Shown here in pieces: positions 26,590-33,243 of a stretch of 46,975 nucleotides of DNA. The DNA comes from DASSCW01 sp036556695 (GTDB lineage: Bacteria > Chloroflexota > Limnocylindria > QHBO01): positions 1-46,975 of the forward strand of contig DATBIY010000121.1 of assembly GCA_036556695.1 (NCBI GenBank), in the 5' to 3' direction. The translations under genes and the position numbers were made by a program. How positions within the stretch are numbered: position 1 is the stretch's first letter; each line of letters opens with the position of its first letter. The notes under the pieces were generated by a model that did no database searches, was not told the origin of the DNA, and saw only the letters and a program-made list of their open reading frames with translations.

Positions 26590-27822
26590 ATGGGGACGAT
26601 CGACTCCGGGGACACTGCCTGGCTCCTCGTCTCGACCGCGCTGGTCATGCTCATGACGCCGGGCCTGGCGCTCTTCTACGGCGGGCTGGTGCGACGCAAG
26701 AACGTGCTCAGCACGATCATGCACAGCTTCTTCATCCTGGGGCTGGTCAGCGTCAGCTGGGTGCTGTGGGGCTACTCGCTGGCATTCGGGCCGGACGCGG
26801 GCTTCGGGCTCATCGGCCGATTGGATTGGTTGGGGCTTGAGGGCGTCGGGCCGGCGCCCTCGGACACGTACGCCACCACAGTCCCGCACCTGGCGTTCAT
26901 GGCCTTCCAGATGATGTTCGCGGTCATCACCCCGGCTCTCATCAGCGGCTCGTTCGCCGAGCGCAAGCGCTTCAAGGCATTCGTGCTGTTCAGCGTCGCC
27001 TGGTCGACCCTGGTGTATGCGCCGATCGCCCACTGGGTCTGGGCGCCGGACGGCTGGCTCTACGGCCTGGGCATCCTGGACTTCGCCGGCGGCACGGTGG
27101 TGCACCTGGCCAGCGGCGTGGCGGCGCTGGTGGCGGCGCTGATGGTCGGCCGCCGGGTCGGGCTGGTGGAGCCGGCCACCGAGCCGCATGACGTGCCGAT
27201 GACCGTGCTGGGCGCCGGCCTGCTGTGGTTCGGCTGGTTCGGCTTCAACGCCGGCTCCGCGCTCGGTGCCACCGGCGTGGCGGCGGTCGCGCTGGTCACC
27301 ACCAACACGGCGGCGGCCATGGGGGCGCTGACATGGGTGACCATCAGCTGGCTGCACCGCGGCTCGCCGTCGGTGCTGGGCGCCGCCATCGGGGCGGTTG
27401 CCGGGCTGGTGGCCATCACCCCCGCGGCCGGCTACGTCACACCGGCCGCGGCAGTGCTCATTGGCTTCGGCGTGGGCGTCGTGTGCTACGGCGCTTCGCT
27501 GCTGCGGCTGCGCTCGCGCATCGACGACGCGCTGGACGTCTTCGCGGTGCACGGCGTGGGCGGGGCCTTCGGGGCGCTGGCTACCGGCGTGCTGGCCACG
27601 GTGGCCATGAACCCGGCCGGTCGCGACGGCCTGCTGGCCGGCAATCCCAGTCAGCCCCTCATCCAGCTTGCCGGCGTGGCGGCGGTCGGCGCGTTTTCGG
27701 CGGCCGCCACCGCCGTCATCCTGCTGGCGGTGAACGCGGTCGTCCGCATCCGCGTCCCGCACGAGGCGGAGGAGGCTGGCCTGGACGTGGCGCAGCACGG
27801 CGAGATCGCCTACCAGGCGTGA
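26590..27822 (+). CDS. amt: Ammonium transporter
   Basis: A 410-residue Amt/Rh-family channel with about 11 membrane helices. It begins DTAWLLVSTALVMLMTPGLALFYGGLVRRKN, the conserved first helix region. Both pore histidines are visible, in FAGGTVVHLASG near residue 168 and in DVFAVHGVGGAFGAL near 318, and the family signature with PDGWLYGLGILDFAGG precedes the first. There is no signal peptide. GGGAG lies 7 bases before the ATG at 26590. No glnK/PII gene is next to it, unlike many amt loci; instead a 28-codon open frame follows within 25 bp. Confidence 0.96.
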   Translation: MGTIDSGDTAWLLVSTALVMLMTPGLALFYGGLVRRKNVLSTIMHSFFILGLVSVSWVLWGYSLAFGPDAGFGLIGRLDWLGLEGVGPAPSDTYATTVPHLAFMAFQMMFAVITPALISGSFAERKRFKAFVLFSVAWSTLVYAPIAHWVWAPDGWLYGLGILDFAGGTVVHLASGVAALVAALMVGRRVGLVEPATEPHDVPMTVLGAGLLWFGWFGFNAGSALGATGVAAVALVTTNTAAAMGALTWVTISWLHRGSPSVLGAAIGAVAGLVAITPAAGYVTPAAAVLIGFGVGVVCYGASLLRLRSRIDDALDVFAVHGVGGAFGALATGVLATVAMNPAGRDGLLAGNPSQPLIQLAGVAAVGAFSAAATAVILLAVNAVVRIRVPHEAEEAGLDVAQHGEIAYQA

Positions 27823-27847
27823 ACGGACCCATCAGGGAGGTGCAGGA

Positions 27848-27934
27848 ATGACCATCGTGGCGCTCACGCTCTTCGCCGGCCTGCTGGTGGCATGGCTGGC
27901 AGGTCCGCCCGAGGCGCGCCGCCCCGCCGGCTGA
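27848..27934 (+). CDS. 28-aa single-helix membrane peptide downstream of amt
   Basis: A short open frame encoding MTIVALTLFAGLLVAWLAGP and a short basic tail (EARRPAG). The first 18 residues form one hydrophobic helix, and the positive tail would stay inside the cell. GGGAGG lies 7-8 bases before the ATG, one of the best ribosome sites in the window, and the gap to the amt stop is 25 bp. Size and layout resemble KdpF-type peptides that stabilise a transporter, but I know no such partner for Amt. It could be an accessory subunit; expression is unproven. Confidence 0.5.
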   Translation: MTIVALTLFAGLLVAWLAGPPEARRPAG

Positions 27935-27953
27935 GGGTACGAAACCTGCGGCG

Positions 27954-27959
27954 TATCCT
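27954..27959 (+). promoter_or_regulatory. -10 hexamer TATCCT (near-leaderless)
   Basis: TATCCT is followed by 8 bases and GTG at 27968; +1 is about 2 nt before the start. It lies just past the micropeptide stop. Confidence 0.4.
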
Positions 27960-27967
27960 CGCCACAG

Positions 27968-29368
27968 GTGGTACGCAGCTCAACCGGATCCGGCACCCTC
28001 GACATCACGGCGATCGCCCGGCGGTATGGCCGCGAGCTGGCGGCTGCCGCCAACCTGGTGCTGGAGAACGTCCGGCTCGCCCAGGAAGCGGCTGCAGCCG
28101 GAATCGCTGACGCGGTTCGGGGACGGGAGCCCCCCGAGCTGCCGGAGTCGCCGGATCCATATCCCGCGCTGCTGGCCGCGGTCCTGGCGCAGTCGCTGGT
28201 GCGCTACACCGAAGCCCGGGAGATCGATCCGTCGCCGAACGGCGCTCGCCGCGACCTCATCGACGCCCTGGCGCCGCTGCAGCGTGCCGTGCTGGTCGCT
28301 CGCCGGGCGGGCGCCGTTGCGGAGCTGTCGGCCGCGCTCGGCATGGCGCCGGAACGCCTGCGGGCCGGGCTGGTGCAAGCCGTCGACCAAGGCGAAAACG
28401 AGGAGGCGCTTTCCGCCGCCGCGTCCCGGCGGACGGCGGGTATCTCGCTGTCCGTGGACCCGCAACGCGTGGAGACCGAGCTGGCCACGCAGTCACTCGG
28501 CCGCCGGCGAAGCAGAGGCGTGCGAGCGGCGCTCATCGCCGCAGCGCTCGTCGCCGTTGCCGGCGTGGCTGTGCTGCTGGCCGCTCCCCTGCCGCCGCAG
28601 CCGGCTGCTGCAGACGGCCCAACGACCCAGCCAGCAAGCGGCGATGCACCCGAAGCCGCCAACCGGCACCAGCTGATGCAGCTGCCGCCGCTCGTCGTGG
28701 GCGAGGACCTGGGACTGGCGGAGTGCCGCATCGAGCCCAGCAGCACGCCGGTCGCCTTCCGCGGCTGGCTTACCCGGGGAGACCTCGCCGGTGGCAGCCC
28801 GGAAACGGCTGACCGCCTGGTGTACGCGCTGGTCACGGCCGGTGAGGCCGAGTGGGTCGGATGGCAGACCGGCGAGCCACGGGCGATGTACCCACGCCCG
28901 GTCGGCCGCCTTGGCTGCGCGGTGGATCCGGCCGATGGCTCCGTGGCGGTGTACGCCATCGGCGAGGACTGGCAGCCGCCCGCCGACGTCGACGGCTGCC
29001 CCAGCACCGACGTCCACATCTATGGCGCGTTCCGCGAGATCGGAGGGCCGCGGCTGTTCGCCGTCCTGCCTGGCGACAACACCAGCTGGCGCGCCGGAGA
29101 TCCGGACCTGGAGATCTACCTGCGTGCCCCGGGGAAAGTCCCGGCCGCCGCACAGCTCACCGCCACGGCGCGGCAGCTTGGTGTGGGTCGCGGTCGCGAC
29201 CTGCCAGTACGTCGACAGTCCGTGTCGCCTCCCGGCACCCCTGCCCGCAACCTGTACCTGACCGTTGCGCCGGCCACGTTTCCTCGGGCGGGCTGCTGGG
29301 TCATCGAGATCGCCTTGGATGGCGAACCCATCGGCGCCACGGTCCTGCCAGTCGCCCCTGCGCGCTGA
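27968..29368 (+). CDS. Membrane-anchored protein with sigma-like cytoplasmic region and secreted domain
   Basis: A 466-residue protein without a name I can assign. Residues 1-180 are cytoplasmic and helical; about 95-140 (LIDALAPLQRAVLVARRAG, then ELSAALGMAPERLRAGLVQA) resembles region 4 of ECF sigma factors, and LVLENVRLAQEAAAAGIADA near 31 loosely resembles region 2. One membrane helix spans about 184-206. The remainder, after a Pro/Ala/Thr-rich stalk, is an extracytoplasmic domain rich in strands with four cysteines and a C-terminal block GCWVIEIALDGEPIGATVLP. The start is GTG at 27968. It precedes pseudopilin genes and may sense or regulate at the envelope; this is inference. Confidence 0.55.
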   Translation: MVRSSTGSGTLDITAIARRYGRELAAAANLVLENVRLAQEAAAAGIADAVRGREPPELPESPDPYPALLAAVLAQSLVRYTEAREIDPSPNGARRDLIDALAPLQRAVLVARRAGAVAELSAALGMAPERLRAGLVQAVDQGENEEALSAAASRRTAGISLSVDPQRVETELATQSLGRRRSRGVRAALIAAALVAVAGVAVLLAAPLPPQPAAADGPTTQPASGDAPEAANRHQLMQLPPLVVGEDLGLAECRIEPSSTPVAFRGWLTRGDLAGGSPETADRLVYALVTAGEAEWVGWQTGEPRAMYPRPVGRLGCAVDPADGSVAVYAIGEDWQPPADVDGCPSTDVHIYGAFREIGGPRLFAVLPGDNTSWRAGDPDLEIYLRAPGKVPAAAQLTATARQLGVGRGRDLPVRRQSVSPPGTPARNLYLTVAPATFPRAGCWVIEIALDGEPIGATVLPVAPAR

Positions 29369-29402
29369 GGGAACACGCGAAGCCGTACGCCCGTATGCAG
29401 CG

Positions 29403-29525
29403 TCCTGGCGCCGGCCAGGAACCGCGATTCGGACGCATGGGAGCGTCCCCGGAATTCTCGCAGAGGGCAGTACCAATGGGTCATGGCGACCACGGCCTAT
29501 TGGTCCCTAGGCTGGCGCAGCCAAT
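29403..29525 (+). promoter_or_regulatory. Tandem-hairpin leader before the pseudopilin genes
   Basis: The 177-bp gap contains successive inverted repeats: TCCTGGC/GCCAGGA (29403-29420), GGACGC/GCGTCC (29431-29448), CCAAT/ATTGG with inner GGTC/GACC (29473-29503), GCCTA/TAGGC (29495-29512), and ATTGG/CCAAT (29499-29525). The last three exclude one another, as in an attenuator or riboswitch. None is followed by a clear T-tract. Confidence 0.4.
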
Positions 29526-29545
29526 CCAAGAGAAGTGGACCATTC

Positions 29546-30136
29546 ATGAGACGCTTCAGGCGATCAAGCACGAGCACCCCCGGCCAGGCCGCCGTTGAGT
29601 TCGGCCTGGTGCTGCCCCTCTTCCTGCTGGTGCTCATTGCGTTCATCGAGTTCGCCTTTGCCTTCAGCACGATGAACGCGCTGAACTACGTCACGCGCAA
29701 TGTCGCCCTGGTCGTGGCGGAGGGCGGCAACCGCATCGGCACCGACTGCACAGCTCTCGCCAGCCTGGAGCGCGACCTGGGCGATACATCTGATCGCTCC
29801 GGGGTCGTCGCGGTCGAGGTGTACTTCTCGGACGAGAACGGAAACATGCTTGGAAGCCAGCTCAATCGCTACGACCGCAGTGGTTCCATGACGTGCTCCG
29901 ATCTCGACGGTGTCTCCCGGACGCTGCCGTACACGGCTGGCTCGAGCACCTACCTGGAAGCGGGCCGCTGCAACGTGCTCGCCGGTTGTGGTGGGACACA
30001 TACCAAGCTCGACACGGTTGGCGTCCGTATCACCTACAACTACACCTGGAAGACGCCACTTTCGGCGCTCCTCGGCTTCCTGGGCTTGCCGACCTTCGTC
30101 GCCACCCAGCAGATGCAGATGGAGCCGGTGCTGTGA
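29546..30136 (+). CDS. TadE-like pseudopilin 1
   Basis: A 196-residue protein with the TadE signature: a basic start (MRRFRRSSTSTPGQAAVEFG) followed by one hydrophobic helix LVLPLFLLVLIAFIEFAFAF at about residues 21-40, in which the AAVEF Glu is the conserved pilin-like residue. The extracytoplasmic part has several cysteines and aromatic strands and ends with a hydrophobic patch. The ATG at 29546 is chosen since it begins the basic segment; the Shine-Dalgarno site is weak. It overlaps the next gene by 4 bases. It is probably a minor component of a Tad-type pilus or secretion system. Confidence 0.88.
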   Translation: MRRFRRSSTSTPGQAAVEFGLVLPLFLLVLIAFIEFAFAFSTMNALNYVTRNVALVVAEGGNRIGTDCTALASLERDLGDTSDRSGVVAVEVYFSDENGNMLGSQLNRYDRSGSMTCSDLDGVSRTLPYTAGSSTYLEAGRCNVLAGCGGTHTKLDTVGVRITYNYTWKTPLSALLGFLGLPTFVATQQMQMEPVL

Positions 30137-30747
30137 TCCGCGCACTGTCGCGCCGCTACGGGCGCAGCGAGCGAGGACAGAGCCTGGTCGAGACGGCCAT
30201 GGTCGTGCCGTTCCTCCTGTTCCTCATCCTGGGCGCCATCGAGTTTGGCTTCATCTTCAGCAACAACCTGACCATCGAGTACGCCACCCGCGAGGGCGCG
30301 CGCGTCGGTGCCTCGCTGGCAAACGGCGGTGGACCACTGGGCTGCGGTGCCGGCCGATCTCCCAACGCCGCCAGCGTCGACGGTCGCGTCATTGCCGCGG
30401 TCCAGCGCGTGTTGCAGGGATCGGGCTCGCCGATCCTGCCGGCGCAGGTCGAGGAGATCCGCATCTTCAAGGCCAACGCCAGCGGTGGCGAGACCAGCGG
30501 CCTGGTGAATGTCTGGCGCCATAGCCCCGGCGGGGGGCCGATGGTCGACGGTCAACGTCTTGACTATGCGCTTCAGTCCACCGGGTGGCAGGCATGCGCC
30601 CGGACGAACACCCCGCCGGCCGATTCGATCGGGGTCGGCCTCCGCTACCGCTACTCCCTGCAGACACCGTTCCTGTCGCTCTCGGGGATGAGTTCCCTGG
30701 CGATGTACGACCGGACCGTGATGGCGCTCAACCCCACGAGCCAGTGA
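30133..30747 (+). CDS. TadE-like pseudopilin 2
   Basis: A 204-residue protein of the TadE family: RSERGQSLVETAMVVPFLLF, then a helix running to GAIEFGFIFSNN (about residues 18-42). The C-terminal part is extracytoplasmic and contains SIGVGLRYRYSLQTPF, similar in place to the first pseudopilin. The GTG at 30133 overlaps the stop of the first gene (GTGA); the frame upstream is open but shadowed. It is translationally coupled to the first pseudopilin gene and followed within 8 bp by the TadG-like gene. Confidence 0.88.
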   Translation: MIRALSRRYGRSERGQSLVETAMVVPFLLFLILGAIEFGFIFSNNLTIEYATREGARVGASLANGGGPLGCGAGRSPNAASVDGRVIAAVQRVLQGSGSPILPAQVEEIRIFKANASGGETSGLVNVWRHSPGGGPMVDGQRLDYALQSTGWQACARTNTPPADSIGVGLRYRYSLQTPFLSLSGMSSLAMYDRTVMALNPTSQ

Positions 30748-30754
30748 GAATCGC

Positions 30755-32551
30755 ATGAACACCACCACGCCCGCCGCACCAACAGAGGAGGTTCGGCAGC
30801 CGCGCCGGCGATCCTCGCGCAGAGGCCAGGTCCTCGTGATCACCGGCGGCGTCCTCGTGCCCCTGATCGCCCTGGTCGGGCTCATCATCGACCTGGGTTG
30901 GTACCAGTCCAACGTGCTTCGCGTGCAGCGCGCGGCCGACGCGGCCGCGCTGGCGGGCGTCGTCTTCCTGCCGAGCCAGGTGGGGACCTCGTACACCACC
31001 GCTGAGGCGGAAGCCACCAAGAACGGCTATACCGATGGCAGCGGCGCGGTGGTGACCCCCGTCCAGGATCCCGGCAACCCACGCCGCCTGAACGTCACGA
31101 TCACGACCCAGGTGGACACCTTCTTCGCCAGGATCGTTGGCGTCAACCAGATTCCGATCCAGCGCACGTCCAGTGCCGAGTATGTCCGCCCGGTTCCCAT
31201 GGGCAGCCCGCTCAACTACTACGGCATCGGCTGCATGGACATGGCCGCCGCGGGCAGCGATCCGCTGTGCATCACCTCGGGCAACTCCAACTCGAGCAGC
31301 GGCGTGCCCAGCGCCACCACCGGCAGCACGACCATCGGGCGCACGGCACCCAGCCAGCTCAACAGCGGCGGGTTCTGGGGCGCCGCCTTCACGAAGGGCG
31401 GCGACAGCCGCAATGGCGACGCGTTCCTGCCGGCCAAGGTCAGCAGCCCGACCATCAACAACGCCGAATATGACCCCTCCGGCTATGGCTACACCGTCGA
31501 GATTCCTGCCGGCGGCGGCGGCCGGGTGTACGTCTTCGACGCCGGCTTCTGCGCCATGCCGGTCAACGGGTCTGGCCGTGCAGGCACCGGCGACGAGTGG
31601 ACTGGCAACATGAACGGCACGAACCCGCAGCCGGTCAGCACCTACTTCAACCTCTACAACCAGAACGGCACGCCATTCCTGCTTACCGACGACACCCTGG
31701 TCTACGGTTCGGGATCGCTGTTCGAGAACATGAAGCAGAGCGACAAGAGCGGGCTTCTGGGCAGTGGCTCACCGCAGTACAGCTCCGATTCAAGCGTGAC
31801 GCGCTGCGACCGAAGTGGCGACCCGAACAACCAGTACCACCTGAAGTGGTGGGCGCTGCCGACAACGCTGGCCGCCGGCCAGTATCGTCTGCAGGTCACG
31901 ACCACCAAGGTAGTCACCGCGAGCGGCGGCGGCACGGCAGTCGCCGACCCCAACGTGAACAACAGCGTCGGCGCCGCAAATCGCTTTGGCCTGCAGGTCA
32001 CGAGCAGCTCAGGCAGTCCGCGTGTCTACGGCGGTGGACGCATGGCCGCATATGCCAACGTGCAGTCCGGCCGGCAGACGTTCTACCTGGCGCAGATCGA
32101 TCGCGCCGCGGGCGCCGGCAAGACGGTGGAGATCGACCTCTACGACCCCGGCGACGTGGGCGGTGGCGCATGGCTCGAGATCCTGAGCCCGGACAACAAC
32201 ACCTACACCCCGGCGACCTTCTCGTACACCAGCATCAGCAAGAACGGGCAGGTGGGCGAGTCAGGTACGAACGTGACCTGCATCGAGACCAACTACCCGA
32301 CGGCGGCGCCGCCCGGCGGCGTCCCGAGCGGCTGCCCGGCGAACTTCAACGGAAGCGGCAGCCACTTCGACGCCTATTGGCTGAAGATCGTCATCCCGCT
32401 GCCGGCGTCGTACGGATCAAGTGGCCTGACACCCAGTGGCGAATCGCAGCCTGGCTGGTGGAAGATCCGCTACACGGTGGGAGGCGGAAACGACACCACC
32501 ACCTGGCAGGTGACAATTCGCGGCAACCCGGTCCACCTCGTCCCGCAGTAG
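30755..32551 (+). CDS. TadG-like pilus assembly protein with large secreted domain
   Basis: A 598-residue protein. Residues 27-75 are the TadG N-terminal module: RRGQVLVITGGVLVPLIALV, a helix, then LIIDLGWYQSNVLRVQRAADAAALAG. An extracytoplasmic region of more than 500 residues follows, rich in Gly, Ser, Asn and Thr, with strand-like segments and several cysteines; it lacks an obvious von Willebrand A domain seen in some TadG proteins. A surface-exposed filament-tip or adhesive role is possible but unproven. There is only a poor ribosome site, so translation may depend on coupling to the upstream gene. Confidence 0.85.
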   Translation: MNTTTPAAPTEEVRQPRRRSSRRGQVLVITGGVLVPLIALVGLIIDLGWYQSNVLRVQRAADAAALAGVVFLPSQVGTSYTTAEAEATKNGYTDGSGAVVTPVQDPGNPRRLNVTITTQVDTFFARIVGVNQIPIQRTSSAEYVRPVPMGSPLNYYGIGCMDMAAAGSDPLCITSGNSNSSSGVPSATTGSTTIGRTAPSQLNSGGFWGAAFTKGGDSRNGDAFLPAKVSSPTINNAEYDPSGYGYTVEIPAGGGGRVYVFDAGFCAMPVNGSGRAGTGDEWTGNMNGTNPQPVSTYFNLYNQNGTPFLLTDDTLVYGSGSLFENMKQSDKSGLLGSGSPQYSSDSSVTRCDRSGDPNNQYHLKWWALPTTLAAGQYRLQVTTTKVVTASGGGTAVADPNVNNSVGAANRFGLQVTSSSGSPRVYGGGRMAAYANVQSGRQTFYLAQIDRAAGAGKTVEIDLYDPGDVGGGAWLEILSPDNNTYTPATFSYTSISKNGQVGESGTNVTCIETNYPTAAPPGGVPSGCPANFNGSGSHFDAYWLKIVIPLPASYGSSGLTPSGESQPGWWKIRYTVGGGNDTTTWQVTIRGNPVHLVPQ

Positions 32552-32556
32552 CGGCA

Positions 32557-32588
32557 CTAGCCTGGGGACACCCATGCGCCGGGGCTAG
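32557..32588. terminator. Weak inverted repeat between tadG-like and ybeY genes
   Basis: CTAGCC (32557-32562) and GGCTAG (32583-32588) with a 20-base loop lie between convergent genes. The stem is short and has no T-tract, so it is only a possible terminator. Confidence 0.25.
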
Positions 32589-32609
32589 CGGGGCGCAGAT
32601 CCGCGGTGA

Positions 32610-33197
32610 TCAGCTGCCGCTGGTCACCGCGTGGCCGGCTCGGTCGAACAGCGAGCCGGGCTTCCAGGGCACTCCGTGGTGGCGCCGATGCAGTGTCGCC
32701 AGCACGTCGTGCTCCAGCATGCGCATGGCCTGCTCCTCGTCCATCTCGGCATGGTCGTGGCCGACCAGGTGCAGCGTGCCGTGGATGGCGAGCAGGACCA
32801 TCTCCTCCAGCACGCTCCAGTCGCCGGCGCTGGCCTGGCGCACTGCCTGGTCGACGTCGAGCACCACGTCACCCAGGAGCGTCGCACCCGGCGGGGACAC
32901 GCCGTCGTCATCGGCCAGGTGGGAATGGCGCCCGTCAATGCTCCACTCGTGCAGGGGGAAGGCGAGAACGTCGGTGGGGCTGCGCTCGCCCATGTGGTCG
33001 AAGTTGAGGCGCTCCATCTCCGCGTCACCGCAGAGCGTCAGCTCCACCTCGCACTCGCCAGGGCCTAGCGCGGCGGACACCGTCTCGTCGACGGCCGATT
33101 CCAGGAGGTCGCGCATCTGCTCGATGCTGGCGGGCTCGATGGCCGCCGCCAGCTGCTCCCGCCCGACGTGGTCGTGGAACGTGACGGAGCAGCCCAT
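32610..33197 (-). CDS. ybeY: Endoribonuclease YbeY
   Basis: A 195-residue metal-dependent RNase that acts in 16S rRNA maturation and ribosome quality control. The zinc motif HGTLHLVGHDHAEMDEEQ near residue 139 is complete (three His), and MGERSPTDVLAFPL near 69 is the second family block. It follows pgpH by 46 bp. TTGAGC, a 17-bp spacer and TAGGAT, which ends 6 bases before the ATG, give it a leaderless promoter of its own inside the run of minus-strand genes. Confidence 0.95.
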   Translation of the reverse strand: MGCSVTFHDHVGREQLAAAIEPASIEQMRDLLESAVDETVSAALGPGECEVELTLCGDAEMERLNFDHMGERSPTDVLAFPLHEWSIDGRHSHLADDDGVSPPGATLLGDVVLDVDQAVRQASAGDWSVLEEMVLLAIHGTLHLVGHDHAEMDEEQAMRMLEHDVLATLHRRHHGVPWKPGSLFDRAGHAVTSGS

Positions 33198-33203
33198 GCG
33201 CGC

Positions 33204-33232
33204 ATCCTAGGGGACCGCCGCCCGCGGCTCAA
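33204..33232 (-). promoter_or_regulatory. Leaderless promoter of ybeY
   Basis: On the minus strand TTGAGC (33232-33227), 17 bp, TAGGAT (33209-33204), then 6 bases to the ATG at 33197; +1 coincides with the start codon. This is the best -35/-10 pair among the leaderless set. Confidence 0.6.
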
Positions 33233-33243
33233 GGCTTGGCCAT

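Noticed and set aside
28204..29019. Long minus-strand frame inside the membrane-anchored sigma-like gene
   Set aside because: Low-complexity Ser/Ala/Arg translation opposite a gene with clear membrane and secreted parts; a typical shadow.
29369..29470. c-di-GMP-I (GEMM) riboswitch before the pseudopilin genes
   Set aside because: A short ACGCGAAGCC is reminiscent of the core, but the AAACC tetraloop-receptor segments and conserved pairings are not seen. Structure is reported without this label.
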